Assembly: GCA_026399195.1 (NCBI GenBank)
Contig: JAPLRK010000070.1
Span: forward strand, 1-64,000
DNA length: 64,000 bases
Reading direction: 5' to 3'
Source: Legionellales bacterium
GTDB taxonomy: Bacteria > Pseudomonadota > Gammaproteobacteria > Legionellales > Legionellaceae
Position 1 is the first letter of the stretch. Each line of letters starts with the position of its first letter. Made by a program: the position numbers and the translations under genes. The notes under the pieces are model-generated. The model saw only the letters and a list, made by a program, of their open reading frames with translations. It ran no database searches and was not told where the DNA came from. Shown piece by piece: positions 1 through 9,670 of this stretch.

Positions 1-979
1 TTTTTCAGAAGTTCTTCGTCATTTTGGGGTGATACGCCGGGCCTTTAAAGATATCCAAACCCATTTATCCACGGTCAATCCTGACTTACTTGTCTTGGTG
101 GACTATCCTGGATTTAATTTACGATTAGCTCAATTTGCCAAACAAAAACTCGGGCTTCGCATTTTATACTATATTAGTCCGCAAATTTGGGCTTGGAAAG
201 CTGGCCGAATCAACATCATTCGTCATTGTGTGGACAAAATGGCTGTGATCCTGCCTTTTGAAAAAAAGATATATGAACAAGCCGGTGTTCCTGTTGCCTT
301 TGTTGGTCATCCTTTGCTGCATCAAACCAAGCAAACGCTCTCTATGGCTGACTCCCGAGAGAAACTCGGCTTGCCTAAAAGCAAACGTGTGATCGCCTTA
401 TTACCTGGTAGCAGGCGTCATGAAATCGAACGGCATATGCCCATCATGCTAAAAAGTGCAGAGATTCTATGCCAAGAATTCGACGATCTGCATTTTGTCA
501 TTCCCGTCGCAAACACCATTAATCCACAGCTCATCAACGCCTATTTCAAAAACGCGAACATCACCTACACGCTGACAGAAAGCCAAGCTGTTCCTGCGGC
601 GGCAAGCAGTGACTGTGTGGTCGTTGCCTCCGGCACCGCTTCCTTAGAGTGTGCGTTGTTGGAAAAGCCCATGTGTATCATTTATAAAGCATCTCTGATC
701 TCCTTCATCACCATTTCTAGATTCATCAAAATAAAATATGTAGGACTATGCAATATCTTGCAGAACCAAATGATTGTCCCTGAATTATTGCAATATGACT
801 GCAATCCAGTCGAACTCACCCGTGCCATCAAAGATTTGTTGACGGATCAAGAAGTGATCACACGCATGCAAACTCGGTTAAAAACATTGAAGTCTTCTCT
901 TTCTTCGCACCATGCAGACACATCCATATGCACTCTGATTGAGAATGAACTAAGGATCGGGTCCGAAAAACCCTCATAA
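1..979 (+). CDS. lpxB: Lipid-A-disaccharide synthase, 5' end cut by window
   Basis: Glycosyltransferase family 19 enzyme that joins UDP-2,3-diacylglucosamine and lipid X to make lipid A disaccharide at the inner membrane. The reading frame is open from the first bases, and the residues before the GTG at 29 (EVLRHFG) still look like LpxB, so the true start lies upstream of the window and GTG29 is not a start. About 325 residues are visible. Family signs are YYISPQIWAWK, the LPGSRRHEI motif and the ASGTASLECALLEKP donor-sugar site. The last codons (LRIGSEKPS) are encoded by an AGGATCGGG repeat end, so the C-terminal tail may be repeat-derived. fis follows on the same strand. Confidence 0.93.
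   Translation, partial: FSEVLRHFGVIRRAFKDIQTHLSTVNPDLLVLVDYPGFNLRLAQFAKQKLGLRILYYISPQIWAWKAGRINIIRHCVDKMAVILPFEKKIYEQAGVPVAFVGHPLLHQTKQTLSMADSREKLGLPKSKRVIALLPGSRRHEIERHMPIMLKSAEILCQEFDDLHFVIPVANTINPQLINAYFKNANITYTLTESQAVPAAASSDCVVVASGTASLECALLEKPMCIIYKASLISFITISRFIKIKYVGLCNILQNQMIVPELLQYDCNPVELTRAIKDLLTDQEVITRMQTRLKTLKSSLSSHHADTSICTLIENELRIGSEKPS
951..961. repeat. 11-bp inverted repeat flanking fis (left copy)
   Basis: TAAGGATCGGG at 951-961 is exactly inverted at 1409-1419 (CCCGATCCTTA). The pair brackets fis. The sequence matches the terminus of the palindromic repeats at 9818, 23227 and 45963, so these may be two half elements or the ends of one unit. Function unknown. Confidence 0.5.
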
Positions 980-1091
980 ATCGTTAAAAACGATTAGCGT
1001 ATCTATTATCCTTGATGTACAATTAATTCTGCTTTCAAGCGTTTTGAAAGACTTTGGACTTGTACGATTTAACTAAAATAAGGAAGTTAAG

Positions 1092-1385
1092 ATGACTGTT
1101 TCTGAAACGCACGCCCCTATTGACATCAAGCAAGAACAGGGCTTACAAGATTTGGTTTACGGATTAGTTAGCCGTTTTCTCGTTGAAAACAAAAACAAAT
1201 CGATCGATGATTTGTATGACATGATCCTCTCCGAAGTTGAACCTCCACTGTTACAAGCCGTGATGGAAAAAAGACGTGGCAATCAATTACAAGCTGCTAA
1301 AATGCTTGGCATCAGCCGTGGCACCATCAGAAAGAAACTACAACGTTATTTTGGCACAAAATATTTCCGTCTCACTGAGGAATAG
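1092..1385 (+). CDS. fis: DNA-binding protein Fis
   Basis: Small nucleoid-associated protein that bends DNA and modulates rRNA promoters and recombination. At 97 residues it matches the usual ~98-residue length. The C-terminal helix-turn-helix is clear: GNQLQAAKMLGISRGTIRKKL at about residues 63-83. The N-terminal half carries the acidic dimerisation helices. An AAGGAAG ribosome site precedes the ATG. In enterics fis follows dusB; here it stands alone after lpxB, an arrangement seen in lineages that have several Fis-type regulators. It is flanked by an inverted AGGATCGGG repeat pair. Confidence 0.93.
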   Translation: MTVSETHAPIDIKQEQGLQDLVYGLVSRFLVENKNKSIDDLYDMILSEVEPPLLQAVMEKRRGNQLQAAKMLGISRGTIRKKLQRYFGTKYFRLTEE

Positions 1386-1445
1386 TTGAAGTTCGGAATC
1401 CATTCGTTCCCGATCCTTAATATAGCCACAGATCTAAATTATTCA

Positions 1446-1483
1446 AACAGAATTGCATGCGTCTTTTTGCATGCAATTCTGTT
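1446..1483. terminator. Perfect 15-bp hairpin between convergent fis and htpG
   Basis: Arms 1446-1460 (AACAGAATTGCATGC) and 1469-1483 are exact inverted copies around an 8-nt loop. The hairpin lies in the gap between the 3' ends of fis and htpG, where a bidirectional terminator is expected. No long T tract follows on either strand, so intrinsic termination is only likely. Confidence 0.55.
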
Positions 1484-1497
1484 CGAAGTCCGATAGT

Positions 1498-3372
1498 TCA
1501 AGTAGCGCTTAACAACTGATTGATACGTTTTACAAAATCAGCCGGGTTGTCTAATTGACCTCCTTCTGCAAGCAGCGCCTGTTCAAATAACACGACCACC
1601 CACTCTGCAAATCGGGTGTCATCTTGAATGGCATGCAAGCGTTTGATGAGGGGGTGTTCAACGTTAATCTCAAAAATCGGCTTAGATTCTGGCAGTTTTT
1701 GGCCGCTTGCTTGCAAAATACGTTGCATTTCAAGCCCCATGTCCTTCTCATCGGCTACCACACAGGTTGGGGAGTCCGTCAATCGGGTCGTGATGTGCAC
1801 GTCTTTGATACGATCACCCAAAACGTCTTTGATTTGCTTTAACATCGTCGCAAAATTTAGCTCTTGTTCTTTGACTTCTTCTTCTGATTCATCCAAAGAT
1901 ACTTTCCCTTTGCTGATCGATTGCAAAGATTTACCATCAAATTCATTCAAATAACCGACTAACCATTCATCAACTCTATCGCTCAGAAGCAAAACCTCTA
2001 TGCCTTTTTTATTGAAAATTTCTAAGTGAGGGCTGTGCTTGGCTGCGTTATAACTGGAAGCAGTGATATAGTAAATTTTATCCTGTCCTTCCTTCATGCG
2101 AGAGACATAATCCGAAAATGTCACCGTTTGTTGCTCTGAATCATTCACGGTTGAGCTGAAACGAAGTAGTTTAGAAATGGCGTCTTTGTTTGTGAAGTCT
2201 TCGACAGGCCCTTCTTTTAACACTTGACCAAATTCATCCCAAACCTTTTGATAAGTGTCATCTTTTTGTTCACTTATTTTCTCAAGCATTGATAACACAC
2301 GCTTGGTACATGCCGTACGGATACTGTCTACTTGTTTGTTGTCTTGCAGAATTTCGCGTGACACATTCAGTGGCAAATCACTTGCATCTACAATTCCTTT
2401 CACAAAACGCAGATATCTTGGCAAAAATTGAGTGGCATCATCCATAATGAACACACGCTTCACATACAACTTTAAACCATGCTTAGCTTCTTGTTGCCAC
2501 AGGTCAAAGGACGCGTGTCCAGGAATATAAAGAAGGGTAATGTAGTCCTGCTTGCCTTCCACGTGATTATGAGACCAGCACAAGGGATCTTGAAAATCGT
2601 GTGAAATGTGTTTGTAGAGTGCTTTATATTCATCATCTGAAATATCTGCTTTTTGCATGGTCCATAAGGCATTGGCTTTATTGACGGTTTCAAATTCAGA
2701 TTCAGCTTCCTTTTTTTGATCAGTTGACGCGATCTGTTTCATGACGATGGGCCAGCAAATATGATCTGAATACTTGCTGATGATGCTTCGTAATCGCCAA
2801 TCACTCAAAAACTCATCTTCTTCTTTTTTCAGATGAAGAATCACTTGAGTGCCTCTGTCCTCTTTTTTCTCATGGCCAATGCTAAATTCACCTTCTCCAG
2901 CGGATTCCCAAACGATTCCATCAGCAGCCGTTAAGCCCGCGCGTCTGGATTTGACCACCACTTTATCAGCTACTATGAATGCGGAGTAAAATCCGACCCC
3001 AAATTGTCCGATGAGTTGCGCGTCTTTTGCACTTTCGCCACTCATATGACTGATGAATTCTTTGGTTCCGGATTTGGCAATAGTCCCTAAGTTATCCACC
3101 GCCTCATCCCAATTCATACCAATCCCATTGTCTGCAATGGTGATGGTTTTCTTCTTCTCATTAAATTCAACCGTGATGCGCAAATCCGAATCACTCTCAT
3201 ATAGTGATCCATTAGACAGCGCCAAAAACCGAAGTTTATCAAGCGCATCTGATGCATTAGAGATGAGTTCTCGTAAGAAAATCTCTTTATTGCTATAAAG
3301 TGAATGAACCACCAGATGCAGCATTTGTTTGACTTCCGTTTGGAAGCCCATGGTTTGTTGCTTGCTCACCAT
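1498..3372 (-). CDS. htpG: Chaperone protein HtpG (Hsp90)
   Basis: Cytosolic ATP-dependent dimeric chaperone. At 624 residues it is the usual bacterial Hsp90 length. The GHKL ATPase domain shows the helix with [15 protein letters not shown] (about 34-48), the DNGIGM motif and [15 protein letters not shown]. Middle and C-terminal dimerisation domains follow. The ATG is preceded by AGGAG at an 8-nt spacing, which supports this start (ATG GTG AGC AAG). It is transcribed towards fis and is monocistronic. No sigma-32 promoter could be assigned by eye. Confidence 0.97.
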   Translation of the reverse strand: MVSKQQTMGFQTEVKQMLHLVVHSLYSNKEIFLRELISNASDALDKLRFLALSNGSLYESDSDLRITVEFNEKKKTITIADNGIGMNWDEAVDNLGTIAKSGTKEFISHMSGESAKDAQLIGQFGVGFYSAFIVADKVVVKSRRAGLTAADGIVWESAGEGEFSIGHEKKEDRGTQVILHLKKEEDEFLSDWRLRSIISKYSDHICWPIVMKQIASTDQKKEAESEFETVNKANALWTMQKADISDDEYKALYKHISHDFQDPLCWSHNHVEGKQDYITLLYIPGHASFDLWQQEAKHGLKLYVKRVFIMDDATQFLPRYLRFVKGIVDASDLPLNVSREILQDNKQVDSIRTACTKRVLSMLEKISEQKDDTYQKVWDEFGQVLKEGPVEDFTNKDAISKLLRFSSTVNDSEQQTVTFSDYVSRMKEGQDKIYYITASSYNAAKHSPHLEIFNKKGIEVLLLSDRVDEWLVGYLNEFDGKSLQSISKGKVSLDESEEEVKEQELNFATMLKQIKDVLGDRIKDVHITTRLTDSPTCVVADEKDMGLEMQRILQASGQKLPESKPIFEINVEHPLIKRLHAIQDDTRFAEWVVVLFEQALLAEGGQLDNPADFVKRINQLLSAT

Positions 3373-3463
3373 TAAAAAATCTCCTAATAGACGTTGATGT
3401 CACCTTGATATACTGTACGCGGCCATAAACCTAGAACAGTATATGAGGACGCCTTTCGAAATT

Positions 3464-4003
3464 TCAAGGGTTATGATGAACCATTCCTACCCGAGGGGGC
3501 ATCATATAGATGGTAATAGGTTGACTTGATGTGAGGACATTGCCCTTAGAATCCAATACTTGTATCGCTATGGTATGAGACCCACGTAATAATTCCTTGA
3601 GTGCAAAAACTGTGGCTTTTTGCGGGGCGCCTAATGGGGCGCCATCCAGGATCATTTGGACTTCATCATTTTTTCTGAGCGTAGGACTTAACTCAATGAT
3701 GACAGGAACGTATCCTTGTGGATTACGAATGGTTGATTGATCCTCTGGTTGTGCAATGCTAACTCTTTCATAGGATTGAGTAGCCTCGATGGGCATGATT
3801 TGGGTTTTCTGTTTCTCCTGAGCATTCTTTGGTGAGGAATACGATTGCACCACAGGCAGTTTGATTTCTTCTGCCCCAGGATAAGGTTTATCACTGAAAT
3901 GCACACTGCCATTACTGTCGGTCCACTTATAGATTGTCGATGAAAAACTCTGATCAGACAACATCAGCAGAACCAGCCCAACAGAAAGACCCGTGTGCCT
4001 CAT
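3464..4003 (-). CDS. Secreted DUF4124-domain protein
   Basis: 179 residues with a Sec signal peptide (about 1-22, ending SFS). Mature residues IYKWTDSNGSVHFSDKPYPGAEEIKLP are the DUF4124 signature, a short beta domain of unknown function. The C-terminal half resembles an immunoglobulin-like or bacterial Ig module (LLRGSHTIAIQVLDSKG). It starts 12 nt after the glnA stop on the same strand. A DUF4124 gene after glnA is a recurrent gammaproteobacterial arrangement, so cotranscription is likely. It is probably periplasmic or exported; the biochemical role is unknown. Confidence 0.8.
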   Translation of the reverse strand: MRHTGLSVGLVLLMLSDQSFSSTIYKWTDSNGSVHFSDKPYPGAEEIKLPVVQSYSSPKNAQEKQKTQIMPIEATQSYERVSIAQPEDQSTIRNPQGYVPVIIELSPTLRKNDEVQMILDGAPLGAPQKATVFALKELLRGSHTIAIQVLDSKGNVLTSSQPITIYMMPPRVGMVHHNP

Positions 4004-4015
4004 GACGTGATGCCC

Positions 4016-5425
4016 CTAATTGCTATAATATAACTCAAACTCAGCAGGATGAACCAAACTTCGGACATATGCAATGTCCTTTTCACGCAAGTCGATATAG
4101 CTGTTGATGAAATCATGACTGAAGACATCACCTTGCAGCAAAAACTCATGATCAGATCGCAAGTTATCTACCGATTCCTCAAGTGATTCAGAAACCGTCG
4201 GAATATCCATCAGCTCTTCTGGAGGCAATTCATAGAGATCTTTATCAATGGGCTGACCTGGATGTATCTTTTTCAAAATCCCATCGATGCCCGCCATCAT
4301 CATGGCAGAAAAAGCGAGGTAAGGGTTTGCCGCGCCATCTGGAAAGCGCACTTCTATCCTCGTGGCTGAAGGAGAGCTCACATAAGGAATACGAATAGCA
4401 GCCGATCGATTTCTGGCGGAGTATGACAATAGAACTGGCGCTTCAAACCCCGGAACTAAGCGTTTATAACTATTGGTTGCAGGATTTGTGAAGGCATTTA
4501 AAGCTTTCGCATGCTTGATGATACCGCCAATATAATACAAAGCGGTTTCAGATAATCCTGCATATTGATCCCCCTCAAACAAATTAATCCCGTCTTTCAT
4601 CAAAGATTGATGGCAATGCATCCCCGATCCATTATCACCGACCAATGGTTTTGGCATGAAGGTGGCGGTTTTCCCATAATTATGCGACACATTGTGAACC
4701 ACATATTTTAACAGTTGAATTTCATCCGCCTTTTGAGTCAATCGATTAAAGCGTGTGGCAATTTCACATTGATTGGCCGTTGCCACTTCATGGTGGTGGG
4801 CTTCTACCACCATCCCAAAAGACTCAAGTGCCAAACAAATGGCTGAGCGAATGTCTTGTGATGAATCCACTGGAGGCACCGGGAAATATCCTCCCTTTAT
4901 GGGAGGTCTATGTCCGATATTGCCACCATCCATTGCCTTCCCGGAATTCCATTGAGCCTCGTCTGAATCAATTTTATAAAAAGCGCCATTTATCGTGGTT
5001 TCCCAGCGAACATCGTCAAAAATAAAAAATTCAGGTTCAGGGCCAATATTCATATGATCGGCAATCCCCATGGATTGTAAGTAGCGTTCTGCGCGTTGTG
5101 CTAATGACCGCGGACATCGTTCGTATGGGCGCTTGGTGAGAGGGTCAACCACATTGCAGCGCAAAATAAGGGTATTATCTTGGAAGAAGGGATCTAAAAG
5201 TATGCTGCTCGGATCAGGAACGAGTGCTAAATCAGATTGATGAATTTTTTTCCATCCACGAAAAGAAGAACCGTCGATCATTTTACCATTCTGCACCAAC
5301 TCCTCATCGACAGATGACACAGGAATACTGATATGCTGCTCTTTACCAACAGTATCCGTAAAACGCAGATCTATAAATTTCGCATCATGCTCTTTAATTG
5401 CTGCATGAATCTTGTTGATGCACAT
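4016..5425 (-). CDS. glnA: Glutamine synthetase, type I
   Basis: ATP-dependent glutamate plus ammonia to glutamine; dodecameric cytosolic enzyme. A longer frame opens at 5458, but ATG ATG at 5428/5425 follows GGAGAGGG and gives a 469-residue protein starting [14 protein letters not shown], the canonical GSI length, so 5425 is chosen. Visible signatures are [11 protein letters not shown], the metal site [10 protein letters not shown], the [13 protein letters not shown] region and the latch near the C terminus. The adenylylation loop [10 protein letters not shown] keeps the tyrosine, so it is the GSI-beta, GlnE-regulated type. No ntrBC gene is next to it. Confidence 0.96.
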   Translation of the reverse strand: MCINKIHAAIKEHDAKFIDLRFTDTVGKEQHISIPVSSVDEELVQNGKMIDGSSFRGWKKIHQSDLALVPDPSSILLDPFFQDNTLILRCNVVDPLTKRPYERCPRSLAQRAERYLQSMGIADHMNIGPEPEFFIFDDVRWETTINGAFYKIDSDEAQWNSGKAMDGGNIGHRPPIKGGYFPVPPVDSSQDIRSAICLALESFGMVVEAHHHEVATANQCEIATRFNRLTQKADEIQLLKYVVHNVSHNYGKTATFMPKPLVGDNGSGMHCHQSLMKDGINLFEGDQYAGLSETALYYIGGIIKHAKALNAFTNPATNSYKRLVPGFEAPVLLSYSARNRSAAIRIPYVSSPSATRIEVRFPDGAANPYLAFSAMMMAGIDGILKKIHPGQPIDKDLYELPPEELMDIPTVSESLEESVDNLRSDHEFLLQGDVFSHDFINSYIDLREKDIAYVRSLVHPAEFELYYSN

Positions 5426-5522
5426 CATCCCTCTCCAATGAATCAAAACAAAAAGCATTTTACCCTAAGTGACATATGAAACCCAATAGATTAAACTAAG
5501 TTTTCTCATCAAATTTTCAAGA

Positions 5523-5623
5523 ATCGCGCCAGAATTACCTTCCCGTTTTGGCGCGAAACTGAATATTGGCTTGACACGATGTTCATATTTGATACCAAAA
5601 CGGGAAGTTAATTCTGGCGCGAT
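5523..5623. repeat. Palindromic repeat element A, AGGATCG family
   Basis: Arms 5523-5551 and 5595-5623 pair over 29 bp with one mismatch (outer ATCGCGCCAGAATTA, inner CTTCCCGTTTTGG), around a ~43-nt loop. The outer right end is CGATCCTAA, the inverse of the TTAGGATCG terminus seen in elements at 9818 and 23227. It also shares the core TTAACTTCC with element C. It ends eight bases before the gspF start. MITE- or REP-like; no coding capacity. Confidence 0.8.
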
Positions 5624-5631
5624 CCTAACCT

Positions 5632-6834
5632 ATGGGCGCATACATTTACCAGGCGATGAAAAAATCAGGTCAACCCTGCAAAGGTGTGATTGAAGCTGAT
5701 TCGGATAGACACGCCCGACAACTATTACGCGAACAACATTTGTGGCCCACCTCCATTGCAGCAATCAAATCTTCATATCGAGCAACAACGCACAAAGACA
5801 AACTTCCCGCTGAAGATTTATCCCTATTCACACGTCAATTGGCTACCCTGCTCGCGGCAGGGATCCCAGTGGAAGAAGCCTTACGAGGCGTGAGTGAACA
5901 AACTGAAAAAGATAAAATCCGCCGTCTCATCATCGGTGTCCGCTCAAAAGTGATGGAAGGATATGCCTTAGCTCAAGCCATGGCTGACTACCCAAAAGTT
6001 TTTCCACAGCTCTTTCGAGCTACCGTTTCTGCCGGTGAGCAAACGGGGCGATTGGATATGGTCTTAGAAAAATTAGCCGATTACACCGAAAATCAACAAA
6101 CGATTCGCCAAAAAATCAAACAAGCCCTCATTTATCCTGTGGTCATGGTGATGGTCTCCATGGGCATTATTTCTTTTTTGTTGAGTTTTGTTGTCCCGAA
6201 AATCATCGACGTCTTCAGCAACAGCGGCCAAACACTCCCACCCATGACGCAAGTCCTGATTGCACTCAGTGCGTTCGTAAAAGCTTATGGACTTTATGCC
6301 TTTGTCGTCATGGCCCTCCTCATCATCATTTTAAAACGAAGCCTACAATACCCTACTGTACGCTTCCGATGGGATCACCTGATTTTAAAGCTTCCGATCG
6401 TCTCCTACATGGTGAAATCCATCAATGTGGCACGCTATATTCATACCTTCGCTATTTTATTTGCAGCCGGAGTCAATGTTTTGGAAACCATGCAAGTCTC
6501 TGCTGGTTTGCTCTCCAATGTGGTGATGCGCCAGGCATTTAACCAGGCCGCCGTCCGTGTTCGTGAAGGTGCTTCCATCAGCACGTCATTGAAAGAGACA
6601 GGGTTTATCAGACCTATGACGATTCACCTCATTGGGAGTGGCGAAAAAAGTGGCCAAATTTCTCCCATGATGGAGCGTGGCGCGAAACATCTCGACAATG
6701 AAGTGCGACGCTTGATTGACACGGCCTTAACCCTCTTAGAACCGCTGATCATTTTGCTGATGGGTGCGGTTGTTCTATTCATCGTGTTGGCCACATTATT
6801 GCCTATTTTTTCTATGGAACAACTTGTTAATTAG
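5632..6834 (+). CDS. gspF: Type II secretion inner-membrane platform protein GspF
   Basis: Polytopic platform protein that couples the GspE ATPase to pseudopilus assembly. 400 residues. The N terminus (MGAYIYQAMKKSGQPCKGVIEAD) fits the family start exactly, so the ATG at 5632 is kept although no Shine-Dalgarno precedes it: the upstream bases belong to palindromic element A. Two T2SSF domains lie at about 70-190 and 270-395. Hydrophobic spans are near 165-190, 215-235 and 370-395. It is the first gene of a gspF-G-H-I-J-K block. The GspE and GspD genes are not adjacent, a split arrangement like that of Legionella. Confidence 0.94.
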   Translation: MGAYIYQAMKKSGQPCKGVIEADSDRHARQLLREQHLWPTSIAAIKSSYRATTHKDKLPAEDLSLFTRQLATLLAAGIPVEEALRGVSEQTEKDKIRRLIIGVRSKVMEGYALAQAMADYPKVFPQLFRATVSAGEQTGRLDMVLEKLADYTENQQTIRQKIKQALIYPVVMVMVSMGIISFLLSFVVPKIIDVFSNSGQTLPPMTQVLIALSAFVKAYGLYAFVVMALLIIILKRSLQYPTVRFRWDHLILKLPIVSYMVKSINVARYIHTFAILFAAGVNVLETMQVSAGLLSNVVMRQAFNQAAVRVREGASISTSLKETGFIRPMTIHLIGSGEKSGQISPMMERGAKHLDNEVRRLIDTALTLLEPLIILLMGAVVLFIVLATLLPIFSMEQLVN

Positions 6835-6846
6835 GAGTATTAAACT

Positions 6847-7266
6847 ATGCGTAAACAACTGGGCTTTTCTTTAATTGAAATCATGGTGGTTGTGGTGATC
6901 CTCGGCATCTTGGCCTCCATCGTTGTCCCAAAAATCATTCACAGACCTGATGAGGCGCGCGTGGTGAAAGCCAAGCAGGACGTCTTGGGGATCCAAAACG
7001 CGTTGGACCTCTACAAACTAGACAATGGGGTTTATCCTAGCACGGATCAAGGACTCCTGGCCCTGGTCGAAAAGCCAACCAATAGCCCCATACCTCACGA
7101 TTGGAAACCTTATCTCAAATCTTTACCCAAAGATCCTTGGGGACGCGATTATTTGTATTTAAATCCAGGTCAGCATGGCGATGTTGACGTGTTTACGTTG
7201 GGCGCAGATGGTCAACCAGGAGGAACTGGTATCAATGCTGAAATAGGTAATTGGGATGCGAAATAA
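6847..7266 (+). CDS. gspG: Type II secretion major pseudopilin GspG
   Basis: Major subunit of the T2SS pseudopilus. 139 residues. The class III prepilin leader MRKQLG is cleaved before FSLIEIMVVVVILGILA, with the conserved Glu at mature position 5. The C-terminal GspG fold has the calcium-loop region (DPWGRDYLYLNPGQHGDVDVFTLGADG). An AGGAG site precedes the ATG. It overlaps gspH by 11 nt. Processing needs a PilD/GspO peptidase, which is not in this window. Confidence 0.95.
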   Translation: MRKQLGFSLIEIMVVVVILGILASIVVPKIIHRPDEARVVKAKQDVLGIQNALDLYKLDNGVYPSTDQGLLALVEKPTNSPIPHDWKPYLKSLPKDPWGRDYLYLNPGQHGDVDVFTLGADGQPGGTGINAEIGNWDAK

Positions 7267-7744
7267 ATGGGATAAACCCCATGGTTTTACCCTCATCGAA
7301 ATCCTTGTGGTGGTGCTCATCATCAGCATCTCCCTTGGATTTGCTCTATTGGCCATGGGAGATTTTGGCGAACAGCGTCGACTTTTCACCTCCGCCGAAC
7401 AATTTGTCAATTATGTTACCTTTGCAGAGCATCAAGCCATCATTGAATCAAACACCTTAGGCGTAAGAATCATGAAGTCTTCTTATTATCTCTTGAGGTT
7501 TCAACCCCCGTCTCATTGGCTCCCCATGCCCAATAAGAGTATGTACCGTATTCAGCATTTCCCCAAACACACCATCACCTCGATAGAAAGCGAGACAGGC
7601 TCAAACGACGCCCCACAAATCATCGTTGATGCCGAAGGAGATATAACCCCTTTTATACTTCATCTCAAACTGAAAGGAGATCATGTCACCCTTCGTGTAG
7701 TGGGTTCCTCTGATGGCAAGATAAAGGTATTAAGCACGCCATGA
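7256..7744 (+). CDS. gspH: Type II secretion minor pseudopilin GspH
   Basis: Minor pseudopilin. 162 residues. The prepilin motif is HG followed by FTLIEILVVVLIISISLGFALLA, with Gly at -1 and Glu at +5. The rest is a low-conservation beta-rich GspH domain, with FTSAEQFVNYVTFAEHQAI as the helix extension. It starts inside gspG (11-nt overlap) and ends overlapping the gspI ATG by 4 nt, so translation is coupled. It was assigned by order and length, since minor pseudopilins diverge strongly. Confidence 0.88.
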   Translation: MRNKWDKPHGFTLIEILVVVLIISISLGFALLAMGDFGEQRRLFTSAEQFVNYVTFAEHQAIIESNTLGVRIMKSSYYLLRFQPPSHWLPMPNKSMYRIQHFPKHTITSIESETGSNDAPQIIVDAEGDITPFILHLKLKGDHVTLRVVGSSDGKIKVLSTP

Positions 7745-8106
7745 TGAACCACAAAGCATTCACATTGATTGAAGTCCTGGTTGCCTTGGCCATCATCGCC
7801 ATCGCCCTCACCGCACTGACAAAAGCCACATCACAAAACGTAGCGACTTCGGCGCAAATCAAGGAAAAATCCATCAGCCACTGGGTTGCAATGCAAGGTG
7901 TTACCGCCATTCAACTCAATTTAGTGCAAGTCCATCTCAACCAAGAGATTTCTGAAGTGACTCGGATGCTAGGCCAGCGGTATTATTGGCGAGCCAAACT
8001 CATGCCAACCCCAGTCAAATCCATGCAGAAAATCACCATCACCGTGAGTGACAAACAAGGAGGACCTTTTACAAGTCCGCTCACAGCGTTTAGGTATGCC
8101 CCATGA
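7741..8106 (+). CDS. gspI: Type II secretion minor pseudopilin GspI
   Basis: Pseudopilus tip subunit that nucleates assembly with GspJ and GspK. 121 residues. The leader MMNHKA precedes FTLIEVLVALAIIAIALTALT. The residue at -1 is Ala instead of the usual Gly, an oddity for prepilin peptidase cleavage that is tolerated in some pilins. GspI signs are WVAMQGVTAIQLNL and the C-terminal Y-W-R-A-K strand. ATGA-type overlaps with gspH and gspJ show tight coupling. Confidence 0.88.
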   Translation: MMNHKAFTLIEVLVALAIIAIALTALTKATSQNVATSAQIKEKSISHWVAMQGVTAIQLNLVQVHLNQEISEVTRMLGQRYYWRAKLMPTPVKSMQKITITVSDKQGGPFTSPLTAFRYAP

Positions 8107-8720
8107 AAAGTTATTTACAGGGCTACACGTTGATTGAAATCATGATAGCTCTCGCAGTTTTTGCTTTGATATCGGCCATCACGGCATCAGCCATGTTTCA
8201 CGCATTTGACACTCGAGGCAGAGTCAATGAGCAAGCCAATCAATTGAATGCCTTACAATTGGGACTTTCCATGCTCTCCCACGACATCGAACAAATGATT
8301 GAGCGCCCTATTCATGGAGATGAGATGCATGTATTTCCCCCCTTCATAGGACAATCTCATTATGTTGAATTCAGCTCCGGTGGTTCGGTCAATCCCAATG
8401 GCATCTTGATCAAAAGTACGCTTAAGCGCGTGGGTTATCTTTGCCAAAATAAACAATTGATTCGCAGGCGTTGGGATACATTAGATACCCCTCACCGCAA
8501 TCTTTATCACGACAAAGTCTTGTTTGACCACCTTCTTGTCTGCCAATTTTCATATTTGGCGAGTAACCATCAAACCCTTCAAGAATGGCATGAATATGCC
8601 GTTCAACAAAATCAGAAAAAAGAAACACTTCCACAAGCTGTACAGATCTCATTGACACCCACTCATTGGGGAAACATGAACTTGCTTTTTGCAATACCTG
8701 AGGCCCTTTATGCAAGTTAA
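8103..8720 (+). CDS. gspJ: Type II secretion minor pseudopilin GspJ
   Basis: Pseudopilus tip subunit. 205 residues. The leader MKSYLQG precedes YTLIEIMIALAVFALISAITASAMF, with Gly -1 and Glu +5. The following QANQLNALQLGLSMLSHDIEQMIERP is the typical GspJ segment that ends in an R-P motif, and the later RVGYLCQNKQLIRRRWDTLD strands also fit GspJ. It overlaps gspI by 4 nt and gspK by 11 nt. Confidence 0.9.
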   Translation: MKSYLQGYTLIEIMIALAVFALISAITASAMFHAFDTRGRVNEQANQLNALQLGLSMLSHDIEQMIERPIHGDEMHVFPPFIGQSHYVEFSSGGSVNPNGILIKSTLKRVGYLCQNKQLIRRRWDTLDTPHRNLYHDKVLFDHLLVCQFSYLASNHQTLQEWHEYAVQQNQKKETLPQAVQISLTPTHWGNMNLLFAIPEALYAS

Positions 8721-9660
8721 AACGCCAGAGATCATGACCGGTAGTGCCCTGATTTCTGCCTTGTTCATCATGACGCTTGTTGCCATTGCCGCAACGGCCA
8801 TGAGCACCCGCCTACAACTGGATATCTACAGAACACACTTAGCCCTCATGAGTGATAAGCTTTATTTGGCGTCACAAGGGGTGACTTTTTGGGCTATGGA
8901 CGCGCTTGACTCAAAGCATAAACAACTGACGCATATCGACAAAGAGGGTCGCGTGATGCGGTTTCCCAAAAAATTACAAGACATCTATCCAGGTATCGTC
9001 TTAAAAGGCGCGTTGTATGATCTCCAAGCTCGATTCAACATCAATAACTTACAAGATAAAAAATTTTACATCGTATTTTATCGACTGTTGGAACAAAGTC
9101 TTGCCAAGTCTTCTCATGCCGCAGAACGTCGCACCCTATTCAATGCCCTCACATATTGGATTAGTCCCTACCAACCTGGTCGAGGCCAGGATCAAATGGT
9201 GACATACTATTTAAAACAAAAACCACCCTATTTTCCGAGTTACCAACCGATGCAAAGTATATCGGAATTGCGCCTCATTCAAGGAGTGACTCAAGACATA
9301 TATCAAAAGCTAGTTTCAAATTTGACCACATTACCAGTAGTTGTCCCCATAAATATCAACACGGCCCCGGACATCCTCTTAAAAACACTTGGCAAAGGAT
9401 TAACCCCTACAGAACTGGAAGAACTTCATAACGCTCAAGGCAAAGATGGCATCACGGATCTGAAAGACATTGCTGAACTCATACAAAAACTCGATATTCC
9501 CACCAATCAAATCACGATAGAAAGCACCTATTTTCTTTGCAAAGCCATTGCTCAGTCAGAAGACCTCACCTTGACAACCTATACAGTGCTTAAGGTCCAC
9601 AAAGACAAGGAAGGCCTTGTTTCAACTCAAATAGTGAGCGAAAGCTTTCAAACGCTATAA
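8710..9660 (+). CDS. gspK: Type II secretion tip pseudopilin GspK
   Basis: Largest minor pseudopilin, which caps the pseudopilus. The start at ATG 8710 gives 316 residues beginning MQVKTPEIMTG then SALISALFIMTLVAIAATA. As expected for GspK, the Glu at +5 is absent. The GspK domain includes YDLQARFNINNL, QSISELRLIQGVT and INTAPDILLKTLG (helix-hairpin-helix-like region). A frame extension to 8689 exists but would overlap gspJ more deeply and spoil the leader. Last gene of the block. Confidence 0.9.
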   Translation: MQVKTPEIMTGSALISALFIMTLVAIAATAMSTRLQLDIYRTHLALMSDKLYLASQGVTFWAMDALDSKHKQLTHIDKEGRVMRFPKKLQDIYPGIVLKGALYDLQARFNINNLQDKKFYIVFYRLLEQSLAKSSHAAERRTLFNALTYWISPYQPGRGQDQMVTYYLKQKPPYFPSYQPMQSISELRLIQGVTQDIYQKLVSNLTTLPVVVPININTAPDILLKTLGKGLTPTELEELHNAQGKDGITDLKDIAELIQKLDIPTNQITIESTYFLCKAIAQSEDLTLTTYTVLKVHKDKEGLVSTQIVSESFQTL

Positions 9661-9670
9661 GAAACCTCGC

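Noticed and set aside
979..995. Possible terminator after lpxB (AATCGTT/AACGATT)
   Set aside because: Only 7 bp, AT-rich, with no T tract; too weak to annotate.
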